Shown: piece after piece, positions 45,809 through 54,105 of the stretch
Layout of the letters: every line of letters starts with the position of its first letter
Position numbering within the stretch: position 1 is the first letter of the stretch
Notes under the pieces: generated by a model
The model's input: the letters and a program-made list of their open reading frames with translations, nothing else
The model's database searches: none
Told to the model about the DNA's origin: nothing
Assembly (NCBI GenBank): GCA_016930915.1
Contig: JAFGFU010000013.1
Location: forward strand, 248,001-312,000
DNA: 64,000 nucleotides
Direction of reading: 5' to 3'
Origin: Campylobacterales bacterium
Lineage (GTDB): Bacteria > Campylobacterota > Campylobacteria > Campylobacterales > Sulfurospirillaceae
Translations under genes and position numbers: made by a program

Positions 45809-46347
45809 GGATGGAGTGTTCCAAAATAACGGCTTCTCTCTATATTCTCAACCCAATGGTACGTGGCATCTTCTTCTAATTTTGCCCAATACAATTCTCC
45901 TGAATTGCGCCATGCGTCTATTAAAATACCACTGTAAAAAGGTGCCCCTTTTGCCACAACCACGACACTGTTATGCTCATCAAATTCACCTTTATTGGCA
46001 ACTCCCCAACGTAAATCAAAACTCTCATAGCGTGCTTTTTTAAGATGTGCCATCATATCTTCACTCCACTGATAGCAAAGCCCTCGCTCTTTAAGCCCTG
46101 TGTTAATGAGAAAATTATGAAATGTAGGTGGACTCACAAGCGCATAGCGTGTCGCTAAAACATGCGGATAATTCAGTGCTTCATAGGCAAATAAACGTGC
46201 TTCATCGTAACGTACATTCTCACCCAAAAGCATCAAATCGTTAGTGAGTTTTTCTAAGCCATCTCTTTTTACATGTAAAGATTCTTGCTTAACACTACAT
46301 CCTGTAAAAAGCAAGGCGATGAGAAACAGTAGATAAAATGGTTTCAT
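45805..46347 (-). CDS. Lipoprotein with possible Cys-His-Asp hydrolase triad
   Basis: The signal MKPFYLLFLIALLFTGCS contains a lipobox (LFTGC), so the mature 165-residue protein should be lipid-anchored. In order, RGLCYQWSEDM, DEHNSVVVVAKG and ILIDAWRNSGELYW give Cys, His and Asp in the order and spacing of papain/transglutaminase-like hydrolases. That reading is inference. It overlaps the metallophosphoesterase gene by four bases. A motif copy (46269) encodes Ser-Leu-His-Val-Lys right after the lipobox. Confidence 0.7.
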   Translation of the reverse strand: MKPFYLLFLIALLFTGCSVKQESLHVKRDGLEKLTNDLMLLGENVRYDEARLFAYEALNYPHVLATRYALVSPPTFHNFLINTGLKERGLCYQWSEDMMAHLKKARYESFDLRWGVANKGEFDEHNSVVVVAKGAPFYSGILIDAWRNSGELYWAKLEEDATYHWVENIERSRYFGTLHP

Positions 46348-47465
46348 GCTTTAGGCTTAAGAGTGAGTTTCACAATTTCACTAGGTGCCATCACCCGAAC
46401 TGCAGGCCCCCAATATCCAGCCCCATTGCTGACAAAAATCTGTGTCTGCTTTGAGTGCGCATACAGCCCACTTAAGTAAGGCTGGTCAAGAAGCACTAAA
46501 AGCCCAAAGGGGAAAATTTGACCGCCATGCGTATGACCGCTGAGAATTAAATCTATCTTTTCACCCTTAAGCTCTTTGACAATTTTAGGTTGATGAGAGA
46601 GCAGAATCGTGGGCAAATCATCCTTTACATGTAAAAAGGCTTTTTTTAAATCCGGTGGTAAAAAATCGAAGCGTTTGCCCATCATATCAGTCACTCCCAC
46701 CAAATTGATACGCTCGTTAATGACCACAGAATGATTCTCTAACACCTGAACACCCAGTGTTTTAAGAAAATCCATAATCGTGTTAACTCCGTAAAAATAC
46801 TCATGATTCCCTGGCACAAAAAAGACTCCCCAACGACTTTTTATTTCACGTAGTGCATCTAATGTATTCCCAATTTGAGCCACAGGCATATCCACCAAAT
46901 CGCCCGTAATAACAACTACATCGACGTTTAATGTATTAATTTTTTGCACAATCTCATCCATGAACGCTTTACCCAAAACTTTACCAATGTGCACATCACT
47001 AATCTGCACAATGCTCAGCTCCGCATCCAAGCCCTCAATGACAACATCCACCTCTTTGATCAACGGCGCTTTCATACCATTGAAAAACCCTTTAATCATA
47101 TACGAAAATGCTAAAACCAGCATCGTAACATCAAAAACCATTTTGAGAAAAAGTCGTCTGGAGTAATCATGCGGAATTTTGGCATAGGGAAGATGAAACA
47201 AATCGTATAGCAATGCCACACAAAAAAGCATAAACGAAACACCAATCATCGAAGAAAAAAGCGCGTATAAAAAAGGATCTAAACTATCCAAACGCAACAC
47301 TAAAAAGTAGCAAATTTCACAAAGGGTAATCAAAACCATAACCCCTTTAATCCAAAGCTGATACCCCAATAAAAAATCCAGACGCTTCAAAAAGCGTCTG
47401 TACGCATAATAATTAATTAACGATAAAACAGCAATCGCAACCAAAGCAAATGAGAGGCGGAACAT
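46344..47465 (-). CDS. Membrane-anchored metallophosphoesterase
   Basis: 373 residues: about four N-terminal transmembrane helices (to residue ~130) and a calcineurin-like phosphoesterase with all metal motifs: ISDVHIG, ITGDLVD, PGNHEYF, and SGHTHGGQIFPFG. It resembles YkuE/YaeI-type enzymes, some of which act on lipid phosphates. The substrate is unknown. It sits in a run after the AGCS symporter (11-base gap). Confidence 0.85.
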   Translation of the reverse strand: MFRLSFALVAIAVLSLINYYAYRRFLKRLDFLLGYQLWIKGVMVLITLCEICYFLVLRLDSLDPFLYALFSSMIGVSFMLFCVALLYDLFHLPYAKIPHDYSRRLFLKMVFDVTMLVLAFSYMIKGFFNGMKAPLIKEVDVVIEGLDAELSIVQISDVHIGKVLGKAFMDEIVQKINTLNVDVVVITGDLVDMPVAQIGNTLDALREIKSRWGVFFVPGNHEYFYGVNTIMDFLKTLGVQVLENHSVVINERINLVGVTDMMGKRFDFLPPDLKKAFLHVKDDLPTILLSHQPKIVKELKGEKIDLILSGHTHGGQIFPFGLLVLLDQPYLSGLYAHSKQTQIFVSNGAGYWGPAVRVMAPSEIVKLTLKPKA

Positions 47466-47476
47466 GCCTTAATATC

Positions 47477-48805
47477 CTATTTTAAAGAGGTAAAATAACG
47501 CTTACTCTCACTAGAGACAACTTTAGCAAGTAAAATCAACGCAATGAGGTTTGGAATCGCCATCAACCCATTGGTTAAATCAGAGAAGTTCCATACAAAT
47601 TCTAGCTTCATCATAGAACCCACCATTACACCTGCAATAAATAAAACACGGTATAAACGAATAAAACGCTCACCAAAAATATACTCAAACGCTTTTTCAC
47701 CATAATAACTCCAACCCAAAATGGTTGAGTAGGCAAATAATACGGTTGAGAGAACGACCACAATACTACCAAATGAACCCAAGTGAAGCTGAAAACTTTG
47801 CATCGTTAAGGTTCCAGCACTCACGCCTTGCTCCCAAAATGGAGAAATAAGAATAATCAACGCTGTCATCGTACACACCACTAAAGTATCAATAAACGTT
47901 TGTGTCATACTCACAAGCGCTTGACGCACAGGGTCATTGGTTTTAGCAGCCGCAGCGGCAATGGGAGCTGAGCCCAAACCTGACTCATTGGAAAAGACAC
48001 CCCGCGCCACACCGTAACGAATGGCAGCTGCCATCGTTGCACCAATAAAACCACCGCCTGCTGCAATTGGATTGAAAGCGTGGTAAAAAATAAGACCAAA
48101 AGCACCACCAATTTTATCAACGTTCATCGCCAAAATAACTAAAGCCACAGATACGTAAATCAAAATCATAAATGGCACTAAAAATGAGGTAAAGCGACCA
48201 ATCGATTTAATACCTCCTAAAATAACCACTGCTGTTAAAGTTAAAAGGACAATACCGCTCACCCATGTTGGAATATCCATTTGGGTATGTAAAATTTGTG
48301 CCACAGCATTGGCTTGTGTCATATTGCCAATACCAAATGCCGCCAGTGCTGTAAAAACAGCAAATGCCATACCCAAACGAGGCATATTTAAACCATAGGT
48401 TAAGTAGTACATTGGTCCACCTTTAAACCCATGATGCCCTTTTTGGCGGTATTTAACCGCAAGAACTGCTTCGGAGTATTTTGTTGCCATACCAACAAGT
48501 CCTGTGACCCACATCCAAAAAATAGCCCCAGGTCCACCCAAAGTAATCGCCGTAGCAACACCTACGATATTACCAATACCCACCGTAGCAGCAAGTGCGG
48601 TCATAAGGGCGGCAAAATGGCTGATTTCACCCTCGCCATCATGCTCTTTATGAAAAATGAGCTTCAGGGCATGAGGCAATGCCCAAAACTGCATTCCCTT
48701 CAATACAATGGTTAAATAAATACCCGTACCTACGAGTAAAATCAACATTGGAGGACCCCAAATAATGGATGAAAGGCTAGAAATCAATTTTTCTAATAAC
48801 TCCAT
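47477..48805 (-). CDS. Alanine/glycine:cation symporter (AGCS family)
   Basis: 442-residue sodium- or proton-coupled transporter with about ten transmembrane helices. Family landmarks: GGPGAIFWMWVTGLVGMATKY, quoted in part here as GPGAIFWMW; KGGPMYYLTYG; and FSNESGLGSAPIAAAAA. Likely substrates are alanine or glycine. It starts 12 bases after uraA and probably shares its transcript. No motif copy occurs in this or the adjoining transporter gene. Confidence 0.9.
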   Translation of the reverse strand: MELLEKLISSLSSIIWGPPMLILLVGTGIYLTIVLKGMQFWALPHALKLIFHKEHDGEGEISHFAALMTALAATVGIGNIVGVATAITLGGPGAIFWMWVTGLVGMATKYSEAVLAVKYRQKGHHGFKGGPMYYLTYGLNMPRLGMAFAVFTALAAFGIGNMTQANAVAQILHTQMDIPTWVSGIVLLTLTAVVILGGIKSIGRFTSFLVPFMILIYVSVALVILAMNVDKIGGAFGLIFYHAFNPIAAGGGFIGATMAAAIRYGVARGVFSNESGLGSAPIAAAAAKTNDPVRQALVSMTQTFIDTLVVCTMTALIILISPFWEQGVSAGTLTMQSFQLHLGSFGSIVVVLSTVLFAYSTILGWSYYGEKAFEYIFGERFIRLYRVLFIAGVMVGSMMKLEFVWNFSDLTNGLMAIPNLIALILLAKVVSSESKRYFTSLK

Positions 48806-48817
48806 GCAAACTCCTTT

Positions 48818-50068
48818 TTAATAGCCATCAAAATGGCGTGTTTTTGGTAATACAAAATTTAACACAATACCAACGATAGCACCTAATCCAATGCCACTAA
48901 ACTTCACACCGCCCAAATCAAAACTCATACCACCAATAGCAAACACTAAAATAATAGAAACAATAATCATATTACGAGGGTCTGCCATATCGACTTTGCC
49001 TTTAATCAACGTTTCCATACCAATAGATGCAATTAACCCGAATAGTAACAATAAAATACCCCCCATAACAGGAACAGGGATTGTGGCTAAAAATCCACCC
49101 AATTTTCCTACAAAAGCTAATACAATGGCACACAATGCCGCCCATGTCATAATGGCAGGATTATAGGCTTTTGTAATGGTTACAGCCCCCGTTACTTCTG
49201 AGTATGTTGTATTAGGAGGACCGCCTAAGAAAGCGGCAAAACTAGTGGCTAAACCATCCCCTAATAAAGTGCGCTTTAAGCCAGGGCTCTCTAAATAATC
49301 CCGTTTGGTGACATTACTAATGGCTAACATATCCCCAACATGTTCAACAGCAGGCGCAATGGCAATAGGTAAAATATATAAAATAGCTTCCCAGTTTAAT
49401 TCAGGTGCGACAAAAGAAGGTATCGCAAACCATGGAGCATTCATGACTGCATCAAAATGAACAACTCCCAAAGCAAGAGCAATACTGTATCCACCCATAA
49501 TGCCAAACATAATAGGCAACAATCGAAAAACACCCTTACCTAAGAGCGTAATCAATATCGTTATAACCAGTGCAGACAATGAGATAGCAATCGCATGGTG
49601 GAATGGTACTAGCACAATGCTTCCATCACCCGTTTTACCCATTGCCATATTCACTGCCACAGGAGAGAGAATTAACCCAATGGTCATAATAACAGGGCCC
49701 GTGACCACAGGCGGTAAAAGTTTATGAATAAAACCACTCCCTCGAAGATGAATTAAAATGCTCAAAAGCACATAAAACAACCCTGCGGCAGCCAATCCAC
49801 TCATGGTTCCTGCAATACCCCACGTTTTCACGCCATACAAGATAGGCGCAATAAAAGCAAAAGAGGAAGCTAAGAAAACAGGAGGAATAGGTTTACGTGT
49901 TACCAATTGAAATATCAGTGTTCCAGCCCCTGCGGTAAACAGCGCAACATTAGAATCTAATCCTGTAAGCATCGGCACTAATACCAATGCACCAAAAGCA
50001 ACAAATAAAAATTGCAACCCTACAATACTGTCCTTTAAGCGAAGAACATAATCGGTACGATGGAGCAT
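48818..50068 (-). CDS. uraA: Uracil/xanthine permease (NCS2)
   Basis: 416-residue nucleobase:cation symporter with about 12-14 membrane segments. VEHVGDMLAISNVT carries the conserved Glu-His, and GGPPNTTYSEVTGAV is the NCS2 signature (the TTYGEN-like motif). AAGAGG precedes the ATG. It is transcribed behind a roughly 187-base structured leader, suggesting nucleobase- or nucleotide-responsive control. Uracil versus xanthine specificity cannot be settled from this reading. Confidence 0.85.
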   Translation of the reverse strand: MLHRTDYVLRLKDSIVGLQFLFVAFGALVLVPMLTGLDSNVALFTAGAGTLIFQLVTRKPIPPVFLASSFAFIAPILYGVKTWGIAGTMSGLAAAGLFYVLLSILIHLRGSGFIHKLLPPVVTGPVIMTIGLILSPVAVNMAMGKTGDGSIVLVPFHHAIAISLSALVITILITLLGKGVFRLLPIMFGIMGGYSIALALGVVHFDAVMNAPWFAIPSFVAPELNWEAILYILPIAIAPAVEHVGDMLAISNVTKRDYLESPGLKRTLLGDGLATSFAAFLGGPPNTTYSEVTGAVTITKAYNPAIMTWAALCAIVLAFVGKLGGFLATIPVPVMGGILLLLFGLIASIGMETLIKGKVDMADPRNMIIVSIILVFAIGGMSFDLGGVKFSGIGLGAIVGIVLNFVLPKTRHFDGY

Positions 50069-50255
50069 TCAAACCTCTTTAAAATGAAATAGACTTCTTG
50101 CAACATTCATTTTGCAAGAAGGAAAAGCACCAAGAGTGCATGGGCTTTCTGCCTAAGATTACCCAGTGTTAACGTAGCCCTTGAGAGCTTTGCTTTAAAG
50201 GCGTGTCAAGAGTTTGCAAGAACTCTAATATCGTTCTTTAGTCTTCAATACCTAA
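50069..50255 (-). ncRNA. Structured 5' leader of uraA, candidate riboswitch/attenuator
   Basis: Between a -10 element at 50262-50267 and the uraA start lies a leader of about 187 bases with several hairpins. From 5' to 3': CTTTAG/CTAAAG, AGAGTT/AACTCT with CTTGC in the loop, a GGGCT/AGCCC stem over ~29 bases, a GCAC/GTGC stem, and finally a perfect 10-bp stem CTTCTTGCAA/TTGCAAGAAG (50094-50121). The last is followed by a U-rich stretch. The string TTCTTGCAAA occurs both in hairpin 2 and in the last stem, so they could exchange partners. I do not recognise a known riboswitch class. Confidence 0.5.
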
Positions 50256-50261
50256 AGCCTA

Positions 50262-50267
50262 ATTATA
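50262..50267 (-). promoter_or_regulatory. Probable -10 element of uraA
   Basis: TATAAT on the - strand, about 195 bases before the uraA start; no clear -35 hexamer. It fixes the likely beginning of the leader RNA. Confidence 0.55.
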
Positions 50268-50304
50268 ATCTACAAATGAAACAAAAAATGTAAGTGAACT
50301 GCTT

Positions 50305-51372
50305 TTATTTTAAGCAATACTGACGCACTTCACGATCAACTTCAAAAACCTCATCCAAACTTTTAGGATTAACATTTTCAAAAAATCGATACGCCTTTAA
50401 GGTCAAACGTGCGAGATCTAAAATAGAGATTTCACGATTGTAAAATTTACCAATGCCCACTTCATTGGCCGCATTAATCACAACACCCCGTGTAGGATGT
50501 GCGAGTATTTCATCCTTGATTTCCCAAATCGGGTAACGCTCTTTATCAATTTTTTGAAAAGAGAAAGAGCCAATTTCAGATAAATCAATAGAAGGCAAAA
50601 TAGCCTCTTCAATTTCTCCTCTAAGGGCAAATGCGATGGGAAGTTTCATATCAGCTTTGGCTAAATGCGCGGTTGTACTTCCATCTTGAAAGTGAACAAA
50701 CGCATGAATAATAGATTGTGGTTCAATAATCGCATCCAACTTTTCACACCCAAAAAGCCACCTCGCTTCTAAAAGTTCAAAAAGTTTATTGGTCATGGTT
50801 GCACTATCAATGGTTATTTTAGCACCCATGCTCCAATTAGGATGTTTGAGCGCATCTTGAAATGACATACGAGGAAGCTCCGCTAAAGGTGTGTCTCTAA
50901 AAGCACCACCGCTTGCCGTAATAGTCATCGCGGAAACAGGACGATTCCCCAATAGATACCATAAACCAAAGTGTTCACTATCAATCGGAGTAATACGAGA
51001 AGTATCTAAAAGATGCCCTGCAACGACTAACGACTCTTTATTGGCTAAGGCAAGACGTTTCCCTAATCGTAACGCTTCAATACTAGGCGCAAGCCCCACG
51101 AAACCTACAAGTGCATTGACCACCAAAAAACTTTGTGTCTTTTGTAAAAGCTCTAAAATCCCCTCTTTACCCACAAACACTTCACTGTGTTTCACCAAAT
51201 AGCGATCTTTTTCATCAGAAATAGCAACATATTTGGGATGATGCTCTTTGATTTGCTCATTTAAAAGCGCTATGTTTTTACCAGCGACCAATGCCTCAAT
51301 TTCCATACCAAAGCGTTTAGCAATAATCAGTGCATTCACACCAATAGAGCCTGTTGAGCCTAAAATAATCAC
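50305..51372 (-). CDS. dxr: 1-deoxy-D-xylulose 5-phosphate reductoisomerase
   Basis: Second enzyme of the MEP isoprenoid pathway, making 2-C-methylerythritol 4-phosphate with NADPH. 355 residues: ILGSTGSIGVNAL binds NADPH, ALANKESLVVAG and PIDSEHFGLW give substrate and metal ligands, and KITIDSATMTNKLFELLEA is diagnostic. Its ATG follows the cdsA stop without a gap, so the two are co-transcribed. Confidence 0.95.
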   Translation of the reverse strand: MIILGSTGSIGVNALIIAKRFGMEIEALVAGKNIALLNEQIKEHHPKYVAISDEKDRYLVKHSEVFVGKEGILELLQKTQSFLVVNALVGFVGLAPSIEALRLGKRLALANKESLVVAGHLLDTSRITPIDSEHFGLWYLLGNRPVSAMTITASGGAFRDTPLAELPRMSFQDALKHPNWSMGAKITIDSATMTNKLFELLEARWLFGCEKLDAIIEPQSIIHAFVHFQDGSTTAHLAKADMKLPIAFALRGEIEEAILPSIDLSEIGSFSFQKIDKERYPIWEIKDEILAHPTRGVVINAANEVGIGKFYNREISILDLARLTLKAYRFFENVNPKSLDEVFEVDREVRQYCLK

Positions 51373-52137
51373 TTACGCCAATCCTCGCAGTAAAATCACC
51401 ATCACAACACCACCAAACAAATAACCATCAAGTCTATCCAGCATACCGCCATGACCTGGGAAGAGTGAACCACTGTCTTTCACCCCTGCCTCACGTTTTA
51501 AATAACTCTCAAACAAATCACCAAAGACTGAAGCCACTGAACTTACAAACGCAATCAAAGCGGAGAGCCATAAAGGAATAAAAAAAGTACCATAAACAGC
51601 ACCCACAGCACTTCCTATTACAATTCCCCCAACAACACCTTCAAGCGTTTTATTAGGAGAAGAAGGGGAAAAAGAAGTTTTACCAAAACTCTTTCCCACA
51701 AAATATGCACCTGTATCGGTGAGGGCAACAACCAACACTAACCACACCAATACAGACATCCCAAAATCATGATAAAGTGCGTATAAAAAGAGCATGGAAA
51801 TCGAAGGATAAAAGAAAGGTGCCAGCAGTTTATAGTCTACTTTTTTGGTATAAGACATAATGGCTAACATCACAATTAACGCAAGATAAATCAAATCATC
51901 AGGATTAGGATAAACATACGCCACTAACCACAATACAATAGCATACACATAAAGCTTAACATCTCGCACATCAAAAAGATTCATCGCTTCATGAAAAGCG
52001 AACAAATAGACAACTCCTAAAACCAGCCATGTCAAAATAAGGTTATCTAAAAAAGCAAGCAATGACGCAAAACCCAACATGACAAGGCCTGTAAGAACAC
52101 GTTGCTTATTGGATTCATAGAGTGTTTTAAAATTCAT
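51373..52137 (-). CDS. cdsA: Phosphatidate cytidylyltransferase
   Basis: Makes CDP-diacylglycerol for phospholipid synthesis in the inner membrane. 254 residues with about seven transmembrane helices and the family signature near the C-terminus: SYLKREAGVKDSGSLFPGHG, followed by GMLDRLDGYLFGG. The cdsA-dxr pair is common in bacteria. Confidence 0.93.
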   Translation of the reverse strand: MNFKTLYESNKQRVLTGLVMLGFASLLAFLDNLILTWLVLGVVYLFAFHEAMNLFDVRDVKLYVYAIVLWLVAYVYPNPDDLIYLALIVMLAIMSYTKKVDYKLLAPFFYPSISMLFLYALYHDFGMSVLVWLVLVVALTDTGAYFVGKSFGKTSFSPSSPNKTLEGVVGGIVIGSAVGAVYGTFFIPLWLSALIAFVSSVASVFGDLFESYLKREAGVKDSGSLFPGHGGMLDRLDGYLFGGVVMVILLRGLA

Positions 52138-52198
52138 AAGGAACTCTTTTATGATGGTATTTTAAGTAAGAGACAATGATAGCAAACCAAAGGTGAGG

Positions 52199-52528
52199 TT
52201 ACGCTTTAATATCTAAATGCCCTTGATGCACGAACGATTTTTCCTCTTCAACATCCTCTTCTTTTTTCTCAGCTAAAGATGCCTCTTCCTGCGCTCTTTC
52301 ACGCTCCTCTTCCTCATGTTTATGACGCTCATGCTCATTTTCAGGATCAATTTTATAACTCTCTTCCGTGGGACGAACTTCTTGGACGGTATCTTCTTTT
52401 TCAGCTTGCATGGCAGCGGCTAGTGCATTTTGCATCTGAACACTGTTTTGATAATCCATCTGTTTTGCTGCCTGTGCTGGCATCATTTGGTTTGCATACA
52501 CCACACTACCAAGGGGACCTACTGCCAT
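52199..52528 (-). CDS. Small hypothetical acidic protein
   Basis: 109 residues, no recognised domain. The start MAVGPLGSVVYANQMMPAQ is followed by a Gln/Ala-rich region, then a highly charged Glu/Lys/Arg helix (EHERHKHEEEERERAQEEAS), and a hydrophobic-ending tail GHLDIKA. No signal peptide. The start is supported by AAGGAGG, itself the continuation of a TTACATGTAA copy (52540). Charge pattern and good ribosome site argue for a real gene; function unknown. Confidence 0.65.
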   Translation of the reverse strand: MAVGPLGSVVYANQMMPAQAAKQMDYQNSVQMQNALAAAMQAEKEDTVQEVRPTEESYKIDPENEHERHKHEEEERERAQEEASLAEKKEEDVEEEKSFVHQGHLDIKA

Positions 52529-52554
52529 ACTCTCCTCCTTTACATGTAAGACTT

Positions 52555-52606
52555 ACTCTTTGTAAATTTTTAGCGTCTGATACGTCTCATAAGCAACATT
52601 CGCTCC
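52555..52606. repeat. 52-bp direct repeat of the rqcH 3' end
   Basis: Matches 52779-52830, the last codons of the NFACT gene, at 51 of 52 positions, 224 bases away. The duplicate still has an in-frame stop (TAA instead of TGA). Together with the gene copy it brackets the 65-bp tandem repeats, like the ends of an inserted segment. Confidence 0.85.
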
Positions 52607-52612
52607 CGCACA

Positions 52613-52677
52613 TTTCTACACGCTTCCTAGGCAAAGCCCAAAAAGCTACGCTGCGCTATGCACTAAAGCTTGGCTCT
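52613..52677. repeat. 65-bp repeat unit, copy 1
   Basis: Identical over 65 bases to 52685-52749 with a 72-base period. The unit is richer in GC than its surroundings and can fold: AAGCT pairs with AGCTT and, outside it, AGCC with GGCT. It may be a REP-like intergenic repeat. Confidence 0.85.
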
Positions 52678-52684
52678 CTTTTAT

Positions 52685-52749
52685 TTTCTACACGCTTCCT
52701 AGGCAAAGCCCAAAAAGCTACGCTGCGCTATGCACTAAAGCTTGGCTCT
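52685..52749. repeat. 65-bp repeat unit, copy 2
   Basis: Exact second copy of the unit at 52613-52677. It is followed by a short GGCTC/GAGCC hairpin (52744-52757) just before the end of the NFACT gene. Confidence 0.85.
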
Positions 52750-52776
52750 TTCGAGCCAGAGAGCCAGAAAGAAAAC

Positions 52777-54102
52777 TCACTCTTTGTAGATTTTTAGCGT
52801 CTGATACGTCTCATAAGCAACATTCGCTCCATCAAAAGGCTTCACGTTTTTACGTTGTGTATAATCGACCAAATAGCCACCTTTTTGAGAGAGGCTAAAG
52901 TCCACACACAACTTTGCCGCAAAAATTAAAATAGGCTCAGGCACACTCTGTTTTTCGGTGCAAATAATCACATGCGCTGAGGGCATATCTTTTACATGTA
53001 ACCAGATATCACTCTTTTTTGCCTCTTGCAAAAGCGCTATATTTCCCTTTTCGTTTTTACCCAATAAAATGCGGTACCCCTCGAGCCAAAAGGTTTCATA
53101 ATTGCTATCGTCCCCTTTTTGCTTCTGCTTGGTGACTTTAGGCGTTAAAATGTGTATCTCTTCCAAATCCTGCGCTGCTTCAATCACCCCTATCATCCGC
53201 TCTAAAAAGAGCCGTTTCTCTTCCAAATTCTCCCGTTGTCTGTGAATGGAAAAGGCTTTTTGGCGCAATTTTTTGGACTTTTTATAAAGCATATTGGCGG
53301 CGTGTTGAGGCGAATGCGCTATGGGTAACTCAATGCTCACAAGCTCTCCATCAAAGTCATAAAGTTCCACACGCTCTTGATAATTTTTAATGCTATACAA
53401 ATGCGCTAACACCAGCGTTGCCTCTTTGTGCGCCTGCTCACTTTTGGCTAAAAGTTCTTCCTCATTTTCTAAAGCATTCATGGCTTGTCTGAGCTTTTCA
53501 CTCTTTCGCTCCAGCACCGCTTTTTTTTGGTTTTTTAGCTCACAAAGCTTTACATGTAAACGCTTTTTATAGCTCTCTTGCAAATAATCTTCCACGCTTC
53601 CTTCTATTGAAAAAGGCTTCTCTTTGAGCTCTTTAGGAGGCAAAGGCTCCAACACCTCTCCCACTTTCACACTGCGAAAACTCACACTCGCATCAATGTG
53701 CCGCAATGCCTCTAACACCACCTCATTTTCATCTAAAATAATCGCATTGGTGTTGCGTCCTGTAAATTCCAGTTGTAAGGTGGTCTCAAAGGCTTTGTAA
53801 CTCGAACTTGAAAGCACGCAAATACGCCAAATACGGTTACTCTCCTCTACTGTCATGGAGAGAATTTTTGCATTGGCAAAGCGCTTGTGTAAAAGCACAT
53901 CAAAAGGAGCGTTATAGCGTTTGGATTGTTTAAAATCGCTCTTATAAAACAGGTACGAATCATTCCGTGAAAGGTCGATAAAAAGGGCCTCTCCTGCTTC
54001 AAATACAATGCGTAAAACAGTATCGTCCACACGGTAAATGGAGGAGATTTTGTGGTATTGGTGTAAAAAATTATTAATTAAAATCAGCTCTTTATGTTTC
54101 AT
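52777..54102 (-). CDS. rqcH: NFACT ribosome-quality-control protein (RqcH/Tae2/FbpA family)
   Basis: 441 residues with an N-terminal NFACT-N domain (to about 170), a long Lys/Glu-rich coiled coil (about 185-300; KSEKLRQAMNALENEEEL), and a C-terminal NFACT-R RNA-binding domain with DIWLHVKDMPSAHVII near residue 370. In other bacteria the family binds stalled large ribosomal subunits and directs alanine tailing. The conserved WLHVKD is here written by a TTACATGTAA copy (52992); another is at 53550. Its last 18 codons are duplicated downstream. Confidence 0.85.
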   Translation of the reverse strand: MKHKELILINNFLHQYHKISSIYRVDDTVLRIVFEAGEALFIDLSRNDSYLFYKSDFKQSKRYNAPFDVLLHKRFANAKILSMTVEESNRIWRICVLSSSSYKAFETTLQLEFTGRNTNAIILDENEVVLEALRHIDASVSFRSVKVGEVLEPLPPKELKEKPFSIEGSVEDYLQESYKKRLHVKLCELKNQKKAVLERKSEKLRQAMNALENEEELLAKSEQAHKEATLVLAHLYSIKNYQERVELYDFDGELVSIELPIAHSPQHAANMLYKKSKKLRQKAFSIHRQRENLEEKRLFLERMIGVIEAAQDLEEIHILTPKVTKQKQKGDDSNYETFWLEGYRILLGKNEKGNIALLQEAKKSDIWLHVKDMPSAHVIICTEKQSVPEPILIFAAKLCVDFSLSQKGGYLVDYTQRKNVKPFDGANVAYETYQTLKIYKE

Positions 54103-54105
54103 TCA

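Noticed and set aside
50069-50255. 6S RNA, SRP RNA or tmRNA in the uraA upstream gap
   Set aside because: No SRP tetraloop motif, no tmRNA tag or tRNA-like ends, and the 5' and 3' ends do not pair as 6S RNA would; a cis-acting leader fits better.
52279-52797. 172-residue + strand frame across the hypothetical gene and the 65-bp repeats
   Set aside because: It is antisense to the acidic protein at 52199-52528 and its second half merely translates the tandem repeat twice; no ribosome site, no family.
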